DNA of 64,000 nt from Actinomycetota bacterium (GTDB lineage Bacteria > Actinomycetota > Thermoleophilia > Solirubrobacterales > Solirubrobacteraceae). Below the pieces are notes generated by a model. The model worked only from the letters and a program-made list of their open reading frames with translations. It was not told the DNA's origin and made no database searches. The position numbers were made by a program, and so were the translations under genes. The stretch covers positions 186,001 through 250,000 of the forward strand of contig VAXW01000002.1 in NCBI GenBank assembly GCA_005884115.1, written 5' to 3'. This document shows positions 8,258-16,795 of this stretch, piece by piece (within the stretch, counting starts at the first letter, position 1; the number at the start of each line of letters is the position of its first letter).

Positions 8258-9025
8258 ATGGACGTCTTGGCAGAACTGCTCCGGCGCACGCCGAGCCTCA
8301 AGGGCAAGGGCCGGATCGTGTCACATTGGTTGCGGACTCGCAGCGGGCAGCGGTCTCGGATACTGCCTGGTGGGCTGGAGATAGCGCTTGACATGAGCGT
8401 TCCGTACGAGGCGATGATCTGGATCGGGTGGGAGGAGCAAGAGGAGCTTCGTGCGCTGCGCCAGCTGCTTCACTCAGGCGAGACTTTCATCGACTGCGGA
8501 GCGAATATTGGGCTGTGGTCCCTGGTGGCCGCTCCGATAGTGTGGCCCGACGGCCGCGTCATAGCGTTTGAGCCCAACCCTTTAGTCGCCAAGCGGCTCG
8601 CGGATGCCGCGGTGCAGAGCTCTGTCATCGAGGTGCACACGATCGCGCTGTCGGACAAACCCGGCGTGCTGCCGCTGGCGGCCGGACGCGAGCACAATCT
8701 GGCGCACATCAGCAGCGAGGGAGCATGCACGGTGCCGGCGACGACGCTAGACGCGATCCTCGACCGCCGCCCCGACGGCATCAAGATCGACGTCGAGGGA
8801 TACGAGCTGCATGTGCTGAACGGCGCCGAACAGGCGCTCTCGCATCGACCCTGGATCATCGTCGAGTTCAACAAGCAGCACAGCGCGGCCGTGCGGCTCG
8901 CCGATTGGTCAGTTCATGGGCACCTGACGGACCTCGGCTACCGTGCGCACACGGTCATCGGCGAGCGGCTCGCCGATGAGTGGACGCCGAGGTACGGATA
9001 CGCGAGCGTCCTATACCGAGTCTGA
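8258..9025 (+). CDS. FkbM-family SAM methyltransferase
   Basis: The 255-residue protein has the FkbM layout. HSGETFIDCGANIGLWSLVA is the SAM-binding motif I (D-C-G-A-N-I-G), DGRVIAFEPNPLVAKRL is motif II, and VPATTLDAILDRRPDGIKID with VEGYELHVLNGAE is the signature IDVEG-E-x-x-VL-GA. FkbM enzymes O-methylate sugars or hydroxy groups, so this probably decorates the glycan. The ATG at 8258 is preferred to a GTG at 8231, where an AGGAG abuts the codon too closely. It ends 2 bases from the convergent glycosyltransferase at 9028. Confidence 0.85.
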   Translation: MDVLAELLRRTPSLKGKGRIVSHWLRTRSGQRSRILPGGLEIALDMSVPYEAMIWIGWEEQEELRALRQLLHSGETFIDCGANIGLWSLVAAPIVWPDGRVIAFEPNPLVAKRLADAAVQSSVIEVHTIALSDKPGVLPLAAGREHNLAHISSEGACTVPATTLDAILDRRPDGIKIDVEGYELHVLNGAEQALSHRPWIIVEFNKQHSAAVRLADWSVHGHLTDLGYRAHTVIGERLADEWTPRYGYASVLYRV

Positions 9026-9027
9026 GC

Positions 9028-9933
9028 TCACGGTTGCCGGCTGAGGCCAGCGGCGGCATTCCGAGTCGCTGCCTGCAGCGATATCTGCCGCTGCTCCTTG
9101 AAGGCACGCAGCGCATCGAAACACGCACGCACGCCCGTAGTGCGGAAACGCATCACTGTGACAGGAAACTGCACTAGCGTGAGCAGCCTGTTCCGAAGGG
9201 TGGGCTGATAGATGAATGAGTGACAGAGGCCCGCGAACAGTGGAGCGCCCCACAGGGTGCGAAGGTCGCTGAACGAGCGAGCGTTTGGATCGTAATGGTG
9301 AATCACAAACGTGCTCTTGAGGTGAAGGATCTCATAGCCTAGCCAGTGCAGGCGGCTGCCCCACTCGAGATAGGAAGCCCCGAAGGCGAAGCGCTCGGAG
9401 AAGCGCAAGCCCCGCTCGAAGATCTCACGCGGATAGATGCTTGCTCCATCGGCGATCCCCCACATGCGCTCGCCTGGCGGCGGGTTGACCGAATAGCCAC
9501 GCGGATGAAGCTGAGGCGGACATCGCCAGGCCGCGGCGGTGTGCTCCCGGCCGGGGAGGCACTCACCGATGATCCAAACCGCGTCTGGCCGCTGCTCGAC
9601 GGCCCGAATGCAGGCCTGCATGTGACCGTCGGGGAACTCGTGGTCATCGTCCATCGTGCGCACATGCGTGCCGCGGCAGGCCAGGGCCGAGAGGTTCCGG
9701 TTCGCGTACAGCCCGCGGTGCGGCCCGGTCACGTACCGGCACTCATAACGCGCCGCGAGCGCCCGACACGTGCGGGCCTGCTCGGCATCGGAGTCGTCGC
9801 AGAGAACGACCTCGAACGGCTGAACGTGCTGCGCGCGCAGCGAGCGCAGCGTCCGCTCGAGGCTTTCCGGACGATTGCGGGTGACGAGCGCGACGCTGAT
9901 GCGTGGCGGCGCCGTGTCCGACCCGTCGACCAA
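9028..9933 (-). CDS. Family 2 glycosyltransferase (GT-A)
   Basis: The 301-residue protein opens RISVALVTRNRPESLERTLR, the classical GT2 start. FEVVLCDDSDAEQAR is the nucleotide-binding Asp region and THVRTMDDDHEFPDGH the DxD metal site. FAFGASYLEWGSRLHWLGYE is the acceptor/catalytic block, with E-W in the position of the usual ED. It uses a nucleotide sugar in the cytoplasm. It is followed at higher coordinates by a GT4 gene with only a 6-base gap, so it is the last gene of the minus-strand run descending from about 21.8 kb. Confidence 0.88.
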   Translation of the reverse strand: MVDGSDTAPPRISVALVTRNRPESLERTLRSLRAQHVQPFEVVLCDDSDAEQARTCRALAARYECRYVTGPHRGLYANRNLSALACRGTHVRTMDDDHEFPDGHMQACIRAVEQRPDAVWIIGECLPGREHTAAAWRCPPQLHPRGYSVNPPPGERMWGIADGASIYPREIFERGLRFSERFAFGASYLEWGSRLHWLGYEILHLKSTFVIHHYDPNARSFSDLRTLWGAPLFAGLCHSFIYQPTLRNRLLTLVQFPVTVMRFRTTGVRACFDALRAFKEQRQISLQAATRNAAAGLSRQP

Positions 9934-9939
9934 TTCCCC

Positions 9940-11118
9940 TCAGTGTCCGCTCCGGGCGAACGACGCAAGGATCTCACCTCGGTAGGCGGCGTCGATCGCC
10001 TCGATCAGCGCTGGCAGGTCCCCCGTGGGGAGGACTAGCCCCTGACTGCGCTCACCATCGATCAAGTGCTTCATCCCCGTGTCCTCGCTGACGATCACGG
10101 GCACGCCGCACGAGACAGCCTCGAGCGCGGCATAGCCGAACCCATCGCTGAACGTGGGGTGAACGGACAGCCGTGCGGAGCGCACGTGTGGCAGCGGATC
10201 GCCGTGCACCGTTGCGATCCGCGGATCTTCAGCGCAGGCGCGTTCGACGAAGCGCCGCATCCCGCGCGAGGCCCAACCTCCGACCATCGTAAGCCTGATG
10301 TCGGGGTGCGGCAGGGCACGCACCGCGTCTATCAGCAGGGGAACGCCCTTGACAACGGTCAGCGCGCCCACGTACACGATGTCGAATGTGGTCGAGCTGC
10401 GCTCGGGCCTATCCACCGCATAGCGCGGGTCCGGCGTCAGCGGGAACGTCACGAGCACGCGCTCGCCGACCCCCTCTTCGAGGAAGGACTGGCGCGCGTA
10501 CGGCGAGGAGACGTAGATGCGGTCGGCCCCGCCGTACTCGAGCAGGGTGCGCTTGGCCACGCGCGGGGCCCAAGATCCCTCGAGCGGGTACTGCTTGTAC
10601 GCGCGTGCGTACTGACGCACGACGCGGCGCAGATGTGCGGTGGCCGAGACCAGCGAGAGTGACTCGAAGCCGGCCTGCCTTGCAGCGCCGAACTGCACCA
10701 GCGCGGTGCCGTTGAAGGCGATCAGGTGGTCAGCCGCCGGCAGCCTGCGGGCGGCTTGAGCATCGAATGCCACGCTGGCGTTGAGCACGCGCCTCGCATT
10801 GCCAAGTCGGAGCGGAGGCGCTTCCAGGGCGGCGTCGGCGGCGCGCGCCAGAAGCCCGCGCCGAGTCACGCTCGCAGAGGGCAGGACGGGTGCTGCGCAT
10901 ATGCACACCCGCGCCTGGCCGCGGCGGTCGAGTGCGCCGACCAGCTCCCTGAAGTGGCGTCCGAGGCCACCGACTCCATACGGCGCGGGGCACGATGCCA
11001 CCACCCGGCCGGAGGGGAGGACGGCCTCCTGCGCCTGTTCGGCCCGCACGCGCCAGGAGCGATCCGTGGCGGGCCCGGGCGGTCGCGCCACCCCCGGCGG
11101 TTCAGCCGACCTCGTCAT
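9940..11118 (-). CDS. Glycosyltransferase, GT4 family, chained to a sulfotransferase
   Basis: The C-terminal domain has FDIVYVGALTVVKGVPLLID, then IRLTMVGGWASRGMRRFVER and LSVHPTFSDGFGYAALEAVS, the E/GFG-x-A-LE donor motif. The N-terminal half has CPAPYGVGGLGRHFRELVGA with the GG loop. The ATG at 11118 lies within the TAT-GAC codons near the end of the upstream sulfotransferase (17-base overlap), the same arrangement as at four other junctions. That supports it over the ATG at 11142. The first 35 or so residues are Pro/Arg-rich and not conserved, so a shorter product from a later start remains possible. Confidence 0.82.
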   Translation of the reverse strand: MTRSAEPPGVARPPGPATDRSWRVRAEQAQEAVLPSGRVVASCPAPYGVGGLGRHFRELVGALDRRGQARVCICAAPVLPSASVTRRGLLARAADAALEAPPLRLGNARRVLNASVAFDAQAARRLPAADHLIAFNGTALVQFGAARQAGFESLSLVSATAHLRRVVRQYARAYKQYPLEGSWAPRVAKRTLLEYGGADRIYVSSPYARQSFLEEGVGERVLVTFPLTPDPRYAVDRPERSSTTFDIVYVGALTVVKGVPLLIDAVRALPHPDIRLTMVGGWASRGMRRFVERACAEDPRIATVHGDPLPHVRSARLSVHPTFSDGFGYAALEAVSCGVPVIVSEDTGMKHLIDGERSQGLVLPTGDLPALIEAIDAAYRGEILASFARSGH

Positions 11119-12064
11119 AACCCCACAGCGAGACCAGGTCACGCCCCAGATACTCGCTGAGAGCGACTACCTCCCCCTTGAAGCGGCGGCGCAGCTCGAG
11201 CATGAACTCCACATCCGGCGCCGGTGGCTCGGCCTGGAGCAGTCGCCTGCGGAGCGGGCGCAGCAGGCCCTTGCGCATCCGAGCAGAGGCGAGGGTCCGC
11301 GCAAGCGCCATGACGGGACGGGACACCGGACCGCGTCCAGCCAGGAACCGGCGCGAGAACTGGGCGAGCCGCCCGGACCGCAACCGGGCCGTCGGGTTCG
11401 CCTCCAGGACCTCGAGCGGACCGGTGTCGTCGACCTCCAGGAATCGCAGGACGCTGCGCAAGGTGGCCTCGTTGTCGCGGCGGAAGTCGTCGTAGATGAT
11501 CACCAGCACCTGCTCGCGCGGGAAGACAGCGTGGTAGCGGCGCAGCTGCTCTACGTAGTCGAGGTGGTCGGTGTAGCGGTGCACACGCCGTCCCGCGCGA
11601 ACGACCTCCTCGTTGATGACCGCCGTGCGGAAGTCCTGCTGCGTCTCGACTCCTTCCTGCAGCAGATGCAGGTGAAGCGAGCGCAGGAAGCTCGCCGGCT
11701 CGCGCAGGATTGCGATGATCCGGGCCCCCGGCTGCGCCGCGGCGATCGCGCCGGCGGCGGTTCGCGAGCGCAGGTATGACGGCGAGGCCTCCCCGATGCG
11801 CTGGCCCTCCGTAGCCGCGTCAAACAGCGACAGGTACGCCTCGAGCGTTTCAGGCGCAGTGCCGGGAGCCGGTTGCAGCAAGTCGCGCAGGTCGCTGGCG
11901 AAGAAGCGCGGCTCCTTCAGGTCGGGCATGTAGATCTGAGGGTGGCGCCTGAGCATCTCATACAGCGCCGTCGTGCCGCTCTTGTGCTGTCCGACGATGA
12001 AGAAGTCGGGCACCCGTCTGTCGTGGATGCGTTCCGCGAGAACCTGCTTAGTCGATGCTGTCAT
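11102..12064 (-). CDS. Sulfotransferase (type B), chained
   Basis: The 320-residue PAPS-dependent sulfotransferase contains PDFFIVGQHKSGTTALYEML, the 5'-phosphosulfate loop with catalytic Lys. IIAILREPASFLRSLHLHLL is the 3'-phosphate site (R then S), and VLVIIYDDFRRDN the substrate-side acidic motif. The C-terminus ends LSEYLGRDLVSLWGYDEVG. Heparan and NodH-type enzymes share this layout; here the likely acceptor is the surface glycan. The ATG at 12064 is inside the TAT-GAC codons of the preceding paralog, and its own TAT-GAC supplies the start of the next gene. Lack of a signal peptide implies cytoplasmic action. Confidence 0.88.
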   Translation of the reverse strand: MTASTKQVLAERIHDRRVPDFFIVGQHKSGTTALYEMLRRHPQIYMPDLKEPRFFASDLRDLLQPAPGTAPETLEAYLSLFDAATEGQRIGEASPSYLRSRTAAGAIAAAQPGARIIAILREPASFLRSLHLHLLQEGVETQQDFRTAVINEEVVRAGRRVHRYTDHLDYVEQLRRYHAVFPREQVLVIIYDDFRRDNEATLRSVLRFLEVDDTGPLEVLEANPTARLRSGRLAQFSRRFLAGRGPVSRPVMALARTLASARMRKGLLRPLRRRLLQAEPPAPDVEFMLELRRRFKGEVVALSEYLGRDLVSLWGYDEVG

Positions 12065-13043
12065 AGCCCCACAGCGATACGAGATCGCGGCCCAGGTACT
12101 CGCTGAGCGCCACCACCTCCCCCTTGAAGCGGCGTCGCAGGTCGAGCATCAGCTCCTCGTCGGGCGGCTTGGGCTTGCCGAACACGAGCCGGCGGAGCAC
12201 GAACTTCTGTAGCTCACGACGCTGGCGTTGGGGCGTGAGCCTCTTGACTACCGTCTTGATCGACGAGGACAGAGTGCCTCTTCCGACCGATATCGCGTGC
12301 ACCACTTCGTCGAGCTGCTGCGAGCGGGTGCGCACGCTGGGATTGATCTTGAGAACCTCGATCCGATAATCGTCGTCGACCTCGAGGAACCGGAGCACGT
12401 CGCGAACCGTCCCCTCGTTGTCCTTGCGAAAATCGTCATAGATCAGCACCAGCACCTGGTCGCTCGGGAACTTGTCGTAGTAGCGGCGCAGCTGCTCGGT
12501 GTAGTGAGCGTGATCGGAGTACAACAGCATCTGGGGCCTGTGTGATCGGCGGGGGACGTGCTTGCCCTTGCGCCTCATATCCTCCAGCGCGAGCGCCTTG
12601 CGCAGATCCTTCTTTACCTCGACATGGTTTTGAACCAGTTGCAGGTGAAGCGAGTACAGGAAGCTCGCCGGCTCTCGCAGTAGGGCGATGATCTTCGCCG
12701 CGGGCTGCAGCGAGGCTATGTTGCCGGCGGCGGTGCGCGACCACAGATAGGAGGAGGATGCCTCGCCGACGCGCTGCTCGGGCCCTGCGTCGACGAAAAG
12801 GGATAGGTACTCCTCGAGCGTCTGTGGCGGGGTCCCACCTCGCTTCGGCTGGAAGCGAGGGCGCATGTCCGTTGCGAGGAACCACGGCTCCTTGACCTCG
12901 GGCATGTAGATCTGCGGGTGCGGGCGAAGCATCTCGTACAGCGCCGTGGTGCCGCTCTTGGCGTGCCCGACGATGAAGAAGTCCGGGATCCTCGTTCCAG
13001 AGGCCCGGGCGGGCGCGCGGAACTCTCCTCCTGGCAGCGTCAT
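12048..13043 (-). CDS. Sulfotransferase (type B), first of a chain
   Basis: This is a paralog of the gene at 11102, with PDFFIVGHAKSGTTALYEML as PAPS loop, IIALLREPASFLYSLHLQLV as 3'-phosphate site and VLVLIYDDFRKDNEGTVRDV further on. The tail is LWGYDSID. A basic insertion (RRKGKHVPRRSHRPQ) between the two sites differs from the 11102 paralog and could alter acceptor choice. The start at 13043 puts the PAPS loop near residue 24; an ATG at 13070 is also possible, and neither has a strong ribosome-binding site. It is preceded by an intergenic gap of about 90 bases and leads the chain sulfotransferase-sulfotransferase-glycosyltransferase-glycosyltransferase. Confidence 0.86.
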   Translation of the reverse strand: MTLPGGEFRAPARASGTRIPDFFIVGHAKSGTTALYEMLRPHPQIYMPEVKEPWFLATDMRPRFQPKRGGTPPQTLEEYLSLFVDAGPEQRVGEASSSYLWSRTAAGNIASLQPAAKIIALLREPASFLYSLHLQLVQNHVEVKKDLRKALALEDMRRKGKHVPRRSHRPQMLLYSDHAHYTEQLRRYYDKFPSDQVLVLIYDDFRKDNEGTVRDVLRFLEVDDDYRIEVLKINPSVRTRSQQLDEVVHAISVGRGTLSSSIKTVVKRLTPQRQRRELQKFVLRRLVFGKPKPPDEELMLDLRRRFKGEVVALSEYLGRDLVSLWGYDSID

Positions 13044-13131
13044 GCGAGTGAGAGTGTAACCGCGCTGCATCGATCATCCGGCACCTCGAGCGCGCTGCGG
13101 ATCGCCGCCGGCGCCAGCGCGTCAGGGCGCC

Positions 13132-13509
13132 CTAGGCGCTGTGCTGAGGAGAGGTTCCGCGCTGAAGCTCGGCCAATGCCTCATCCCGGCGCTTGATGAG
13201 GAACAGCACGGCCGAGCCGTCCTGCAGTCGAATGTTGACGCGCCGGCTCAAGGGGCCGCCATCGGGCCTGAGATCACGGTAGATCGTCTGATCCCGGGCT
13301 TGGGCGCCGTAGACGGAGGTGATGTCTTGCAGTCGCCACGCACGGGCTTGGCGGCTTCGACTCAGGCGGCCCGGTACATGAAGCAGTCGGCAGTTCGTCA
13401 AATACAGCGTTCCGCCTACAGCCTGCCCGGGTAGCGCGAGCTTTGCTCTGTCGTGCCACACGATGCGCTCACCGGCTTCGAGTGTCGGATTCGAGCTGAA
13501 CCGGCTCAC
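13132..13509 (-). CDS. Small GRAM/PH-like domain protein
   Basis: The 125-residue protein reads LEAGERIVWHDRAKLALPGQ, then GGTLYLTNCRLLHVPGRLSR and AWRLQDITSVYGAQ, ending with RVNIRLQDGSAVLFLIKRRD. This series of short strands (glycine-rich turn, G-T-L-Y-L-T-x-x-R-L, then an IxSV strand) is typical of GRAM or bacterial PH-like domains, which bind lipids or partner proteins. No signal peptide or membrane helix is seen. It sits alone between two glycosyltransferase/sulfotransferase gene sets, so a role in the glycan locus is possible but unproven. Confidence 0.6.
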   Translation of the reverse strand: MSRFSSNPTLEAGERIVWHDRAKLALPGQAVGGTLYLTNCRLLHVPGRLSRSRQARAWRLQDITSVYGAQARDQTIYRDLRPDGGPLSRRVNIRLQDGSAVLFLIKRRDEALAELQRGTSPQHSA

Positions 13510-13556
13510 CTCGACACTGTCTCGTCGATCGCTGACGGCATCCCCATCGGACCAGT

Positions 13557-14783
13557 CTAGCCCGCGCGACGGGGCAGCTGGCCCACTAGGGCCCTGAACG
13601 CGCGCGCGGTCACGTCGACGCCCATCCTCTGCTCGTGGAAAGCGCGACCACGCGCGCCGAGCGCGCTGGCGGCGGCCCGATCGCGGATCAACGTCACGAT
13701 CGCCTGCGCAAGCTCGCGCGCCGAGGGCGGGACCACCCGAACGACGTCCTCGCGAACGAGCTCAGGCCATGTGTTGCGACCGTCGATCGCCACGACCGGA
13801 CAGCCCAAGGCGAGCGCGGCGGCCAGCGAGCCCTTTCGCGAAGACGGTCCTCCGCTGTCCGCGAAGACGAGCAGATCGCACGCGGCCAGCTCCTCGGAGA
13901 GCGGCTGGGCGGGAAGGGGTCCCGAGAACGCGAGCGCCCCAGCGAGGTCGCGTTCGCCGGCCAGCTCGAGCCATCGCTCCGCTGACTCGGAGTCCCGCCC
14001 GGGCGCCCCGAGCAGCTTCAAACTCACGGCCTCAGCCTCGCGGCGCAGGATCCGGAGCGCGTCGAGGACCAGCGGGCGGTCGATGCCCTCATATGAGTAG
14101 CCGAAGATCCCGATCACCGGCCCCCCTCCACTCGGTCGCTTAGAGCCAGTTGGCGGAGGGAGATTTGAGAACACGGGCGCGACTGCGAGCGGCCGCGAGG
14201 GCAGCCAGCGCCGTGAGGCAAGCCAGCGCGCCTGGAGATCCTCGGTCACCATCGCCGCACGGGCCGTGGCGATGACCTCGATCAGCGCTGCGCGCTGGCT
14301 CAACGCCCAAACCGCGCCGCGCCAACCGCCCCGGCGCCACGGATATGCGAGCTCGTGAAAGAACGCAACCACCGGAACACGAGCGCGTCTGAGCGCGGCG
14401 AGCATGGGATGAACGAACAATGGAACACCCCGGTAGGTGTGGCTGAAAACCGAGTAATGGAGCACCGCGACGTCGGGCCGGCTCTCTTCAAGCTCGGCGC
14501 GCAGGCGCTGCGTCCAGGACCCGATCTCCGTGCGCGAGCCCCGGAGCGAGAGGTGGTCTCGCACCAACCAGTGTCTCGTACAGGTTGTCCGCTCGTCCTC
14601 GAGGGCATCGGCAAGTAAGAAGGCGTGGTCGCGAACGCCGCAGATTGAGTCAACCGACATCCCGACGACCGCCACGCGGAGAGGGCTAGCCGGAGCCGAC
14701 GCGACCTGGTCGGGACGACCGGCGACGAGCTCTGACGGGCGATCGACCGCGGCCATGACCTCGCGGTCAGTCGAGCTTGTCAT
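13557..14783 (-). CDS. Glycosyltransferase (GT4-like), chained to a sulfotransferase
   Basis: The 408-residue GT-B protein has PLRVAVVGMSVDSICGVRDH near residue 35. Its C-terminal domain contains VIGIFGYSYEGIDRPLVLDA, LKLLGAPGRDSESAERWLEL and DLLVFADSGGPSSRKGSLAA with ALALGCPVVAIDG. The donor site is of the SSRKG-x-LA type, rather than the usual E-x7-E. The ATG at 14783 lies in the TAT-GAC codons of the upstream sulfotransferase, with a 17-base overlap. About 33 N-terminal residues before the first strand are unconserved, as in the other chained glycosyltransferase. Confidence 0.82.
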   Translation of the reverse strand: MTSSTDREVMAAVDRPSELVAGRPDQVASAPASPLRVAVVGMSVDSICGVRDHAFLLADALEDERTTCTRHWLVRDHLSLRGSRTEIGSWTQRLRAELEESRPDVAVLHYSVFSHTYRGVPLFVHPMLAALRRARVPVVAFFHELAYPWRRGGWRGAVWALSQRAALIEVIATARAAMVTEDLQARWLASRRWLPSRPLAVAPVFSNLPPPTGSKRPSGGGPVIGIFGYSYEGIDRPLVLDALRILRREAEAVSLKLLGAPGRDSESAERWLELAGERDLAGALAFSGPLPAQPLSEELAACDLLVFADSGGPSSRKGSLAAALALGCPVVAIDGRNTWPELVREDVVRVVPPSARELAQAIVTLIRDRAAASALGARGRAFHEQRMGVDVTARAFRALVGQLPRRAG

Positions 14784-15786
14784 ACCCCCATAGTGTCACG
14801 AGATCGCGATCGAGATATTCACTCAGCGCCACGACCTCGCCCTTGAACCGGCGACGCAGCTCGGTCATCAGCCGCTCATCGGGCGGCCAGGGGTCGCCGT
14901 ACAAAAGCCGGCGCCTAATCGGGTAGATGACGCGCCGGCGCGTCTCTTTCGACATTAGCCGTTCGATCGTGCGCTTGACTGCTCCCGATACGGGTCCGCG
15001 GCCCTGACGGACCACGCGCGAGAGGTTGTTGAGGTGAACGGAACGCACTCTGCGCGTAGTGGTGTTGACATCCATCACCTCAATCGGGTGCGTGTCGTCG
15101 ACCTCCAGAAAGCACAGCACCCGGCGGACCGTAGCCTCGTTGTCACGGCGGAAGTCGTCGTAGATCAGTGCAAGCACCTGCTCTGGCGGAAAGACCGCGT
15201 GGTAGCGCTGCAGCTGCTCGACGTAGCGAACGCGGTCGGAGTAGATCAGCGCCCGCGGCCAGAATGCATACTTCGGGATCATCCTGCCTTCACGCCGGGC
15301 ATCGTCGAGTGCGATCGCCTTCGCGAGATCCTTCTCTTCCTCGCTGGCGTTCGACAGAAGCTGGAGGTGAAGCGAGCGCAGGAAGCTTGCGGGCTCCCGG
15401 AAGATGGCGATGATGCGCGCCGCCGGCTGGACATCGGCGATGGCTTCAGCCGCCACTGGCGACCACAGATAGGACGTCGATGCCTCGCCGACGCGCTGGT
15501 CGGGTCGCGCATCGGCGAACAGGGCGGCGTATTCATCGAAGGACATGGGTTTCTTGCCGGTGAACTCGATCGACTTCTCGCCCGGGGTCTGCGGCTGCGG
15601 GTTGTTGCGCGAGAAGTACCAGGGCTCCTTGGCGCGCGGCATGAAGATCTGCGGATGGCGCCTCAGCATCTCGTACAGCGCGCTGGTACCGCTCTTCGCT
15701 TGCCCGACGATGAAGAAATCGGGGACCCTCGCGTGCGCCCTCGAGATTGCTCGCGAGGCTGAGGCTGGCTCAGGTGAATCTGTCAT
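14767..15786 (-). CDS. Sulfotransferase (type B), chained
   Basis: The 339-residue paralog has PDFFIVGQAKSGTSALYEML as its PAPS loop (GTS in place of GTT) and IIAIFREPASFLRSLHLQLL as 3'-phosphate site. VLALIYDDFRRDN follows, and the tail is LVTLWGYDKLD. It shares with the copy at 42446 a segment around EKSIEFTGKKPMSFDEYAAL that other paralogs lack, so these two form a subgroup. It begins in the TAT-GAC of the gene at 15770 and passes its own TAT-GAC to the glycosyltransferase at 13557. Confidence 0.87.
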   Translation of the reverse strand: MTDSPEPASASRAISRAHARVPDFFIVGQAKSGTSALYEMLRRHPQIFMPRAKEPWYFSRNNPQPQTPGEKSIEFTGKKPMSFDEYAALFADARPDQRVGEASTSYLWSPVAAEAIADVQPAARIIAIFREPASFLRSLHLQLLSNASEEEKDLAKAIALDDARREGRMIPKYAFWPRALIYSDRVRYVEQLQRYHAVFPPEQVLALIYDDFRRDNEATVRRVLCFLEVDDTHPIEVMDVNTTTRRVRSVHLNNLSRVVRQGRGPVSGAVKRTIERLMSKETRRRVIYPIRRRLLYGDPWPPDERLMTELRRRFKGEVVALSEYLDRDLVTLWGYDKLD

Positions 15787-16795
15787 AGCCCCACAGGGTT
15801 ACGAGATCGCGACCGATGTACTCGCTCAGTGCTCGAACCTCTCCGGCGAAGCGATGGCGGACCTCGTTCATGACGCTCGCATCTGGCGGGCTCGGAGCGT
15901 TGAAGACCAGACGCTCCTTGACCCGCCGCAAAGGACCGCGGCGCAGTTTCTGCGGCGTGACCGCCTTGATCGCGGCCTTTACTCCGAGTGACAGGGGACC
16001 CCGGCCAACGGAAACCGCGTGCATCAACTCGTGAAGACGCTGCGAGCGCACCCTCACCGTCGGGTTGGCCTCGACCCCCTCGATCGGAAGGCTCGCGTCG
16101 ACCTCCAAGAAGCGCAGCACGCGACGGACGGTAGCCTCGTTGTCCCGGCGAAAGTCGTCATAGATGAGCACCAGCACCTGCTCAGGTGAAAATGCGGCGT
16201 GGTAGCGGCGCAGCTGCTCGACGTAGCGCACATGCTCGGAGTAGAGGAGCAGCTGCGGCCAGTACGTGTACTGGGGTATCTGCCGTCCAAGGCGCCGCTC
16301 GTCCTCGAGCGCGAGCGCCTTGGCGAAGTTGCTCTCGGTCTCGATATAGGTCTCCACGAGCTGGAGGTGCAGTGAGTAGAGGAAGCTCGCGGGCTCTCGG
16401 AGTATTGCCACGATGCGCGCGTCGGGCCGTAGCGCTGCGATGCGCTTCGCAGCGGTGTGCGACCAGAGATAGAGGGCGGACGCCTCGCCCACCCGCTGCT
16501 CAGGTGAAGCGCCCGCAAACAGCGACGCGTACTCCTCGAGCGTGTGCGGCGTTCCTTCCGGGCGCGGCGGCGTGCGCTCGTGCAACTCCGCGGCGAAGAA
16601 CCACGGCTCCTTGTACGGCAGGTGCAGCTGCGGATGCTGAGTCAGCATCTCGTACAGGGCGGTGGTCCCGCTCTTGCCGTGTCCTACGATGAAGAAGTCA
16701 GGCAGCCTGAGCGAGGACGCGCCCACGACTCTGGCGTGATCGTCGTGCCACCGTCGCATGTCCGTGGCAGCGGCCGAGTCGGCAGAGCGGCTCAC
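15770..16795 (-). CDS. Sulfotransferase (type B), coupled to the ABC exporter
   Basis: The paralog contains PDFFIVGHGKSGTTALYEML (PAPS loop), IVAILREPASFLYSLHLQLV (3'-phosphate site), VLVLIYDDFRRDN and a C-terminus of LWGYDRFT. A GTG at 16795 forms a GTGA overlap with the stop of the ABC transporter gene and is the likely start. An ATG at 16759 is the alternative and would give a protein 12 residues shorter. The coupling ties sulfation to export in one operon. The gene passes its TAT-GAC on to the sulfotransferase at 14767. Confidence 0.86.
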   Translation of the reverse strand: MSRSADSAAATDMRRWHDDHARVVGASSLRLPDFFIVGHGKSGTTALYEMLTQHPQLHLPYKEPWFFAAELHERTPPRPEGTPHTLEEYASLFAGASPEQRVGEASALYLWSHTAAKRIAALRPDARIVAILREPASFLYSLHLQLVETYIETESNFAKALALEDERRLGRQIPQYTYWPQLLLYSEHVRYVEQLRRYHAAFSPEQVLVLIYDDFRRDNEATVRRVLRFLEVDASLPIEGVEANPTVRVRSQRLHELMHAVSVGRGPLSLGVKAAIKAVTPQKLRRGPLRRVKERLVFNAPSPPDASVMNEVRHRFAGEVRALSEYIGRDLVTLWGYDRFT

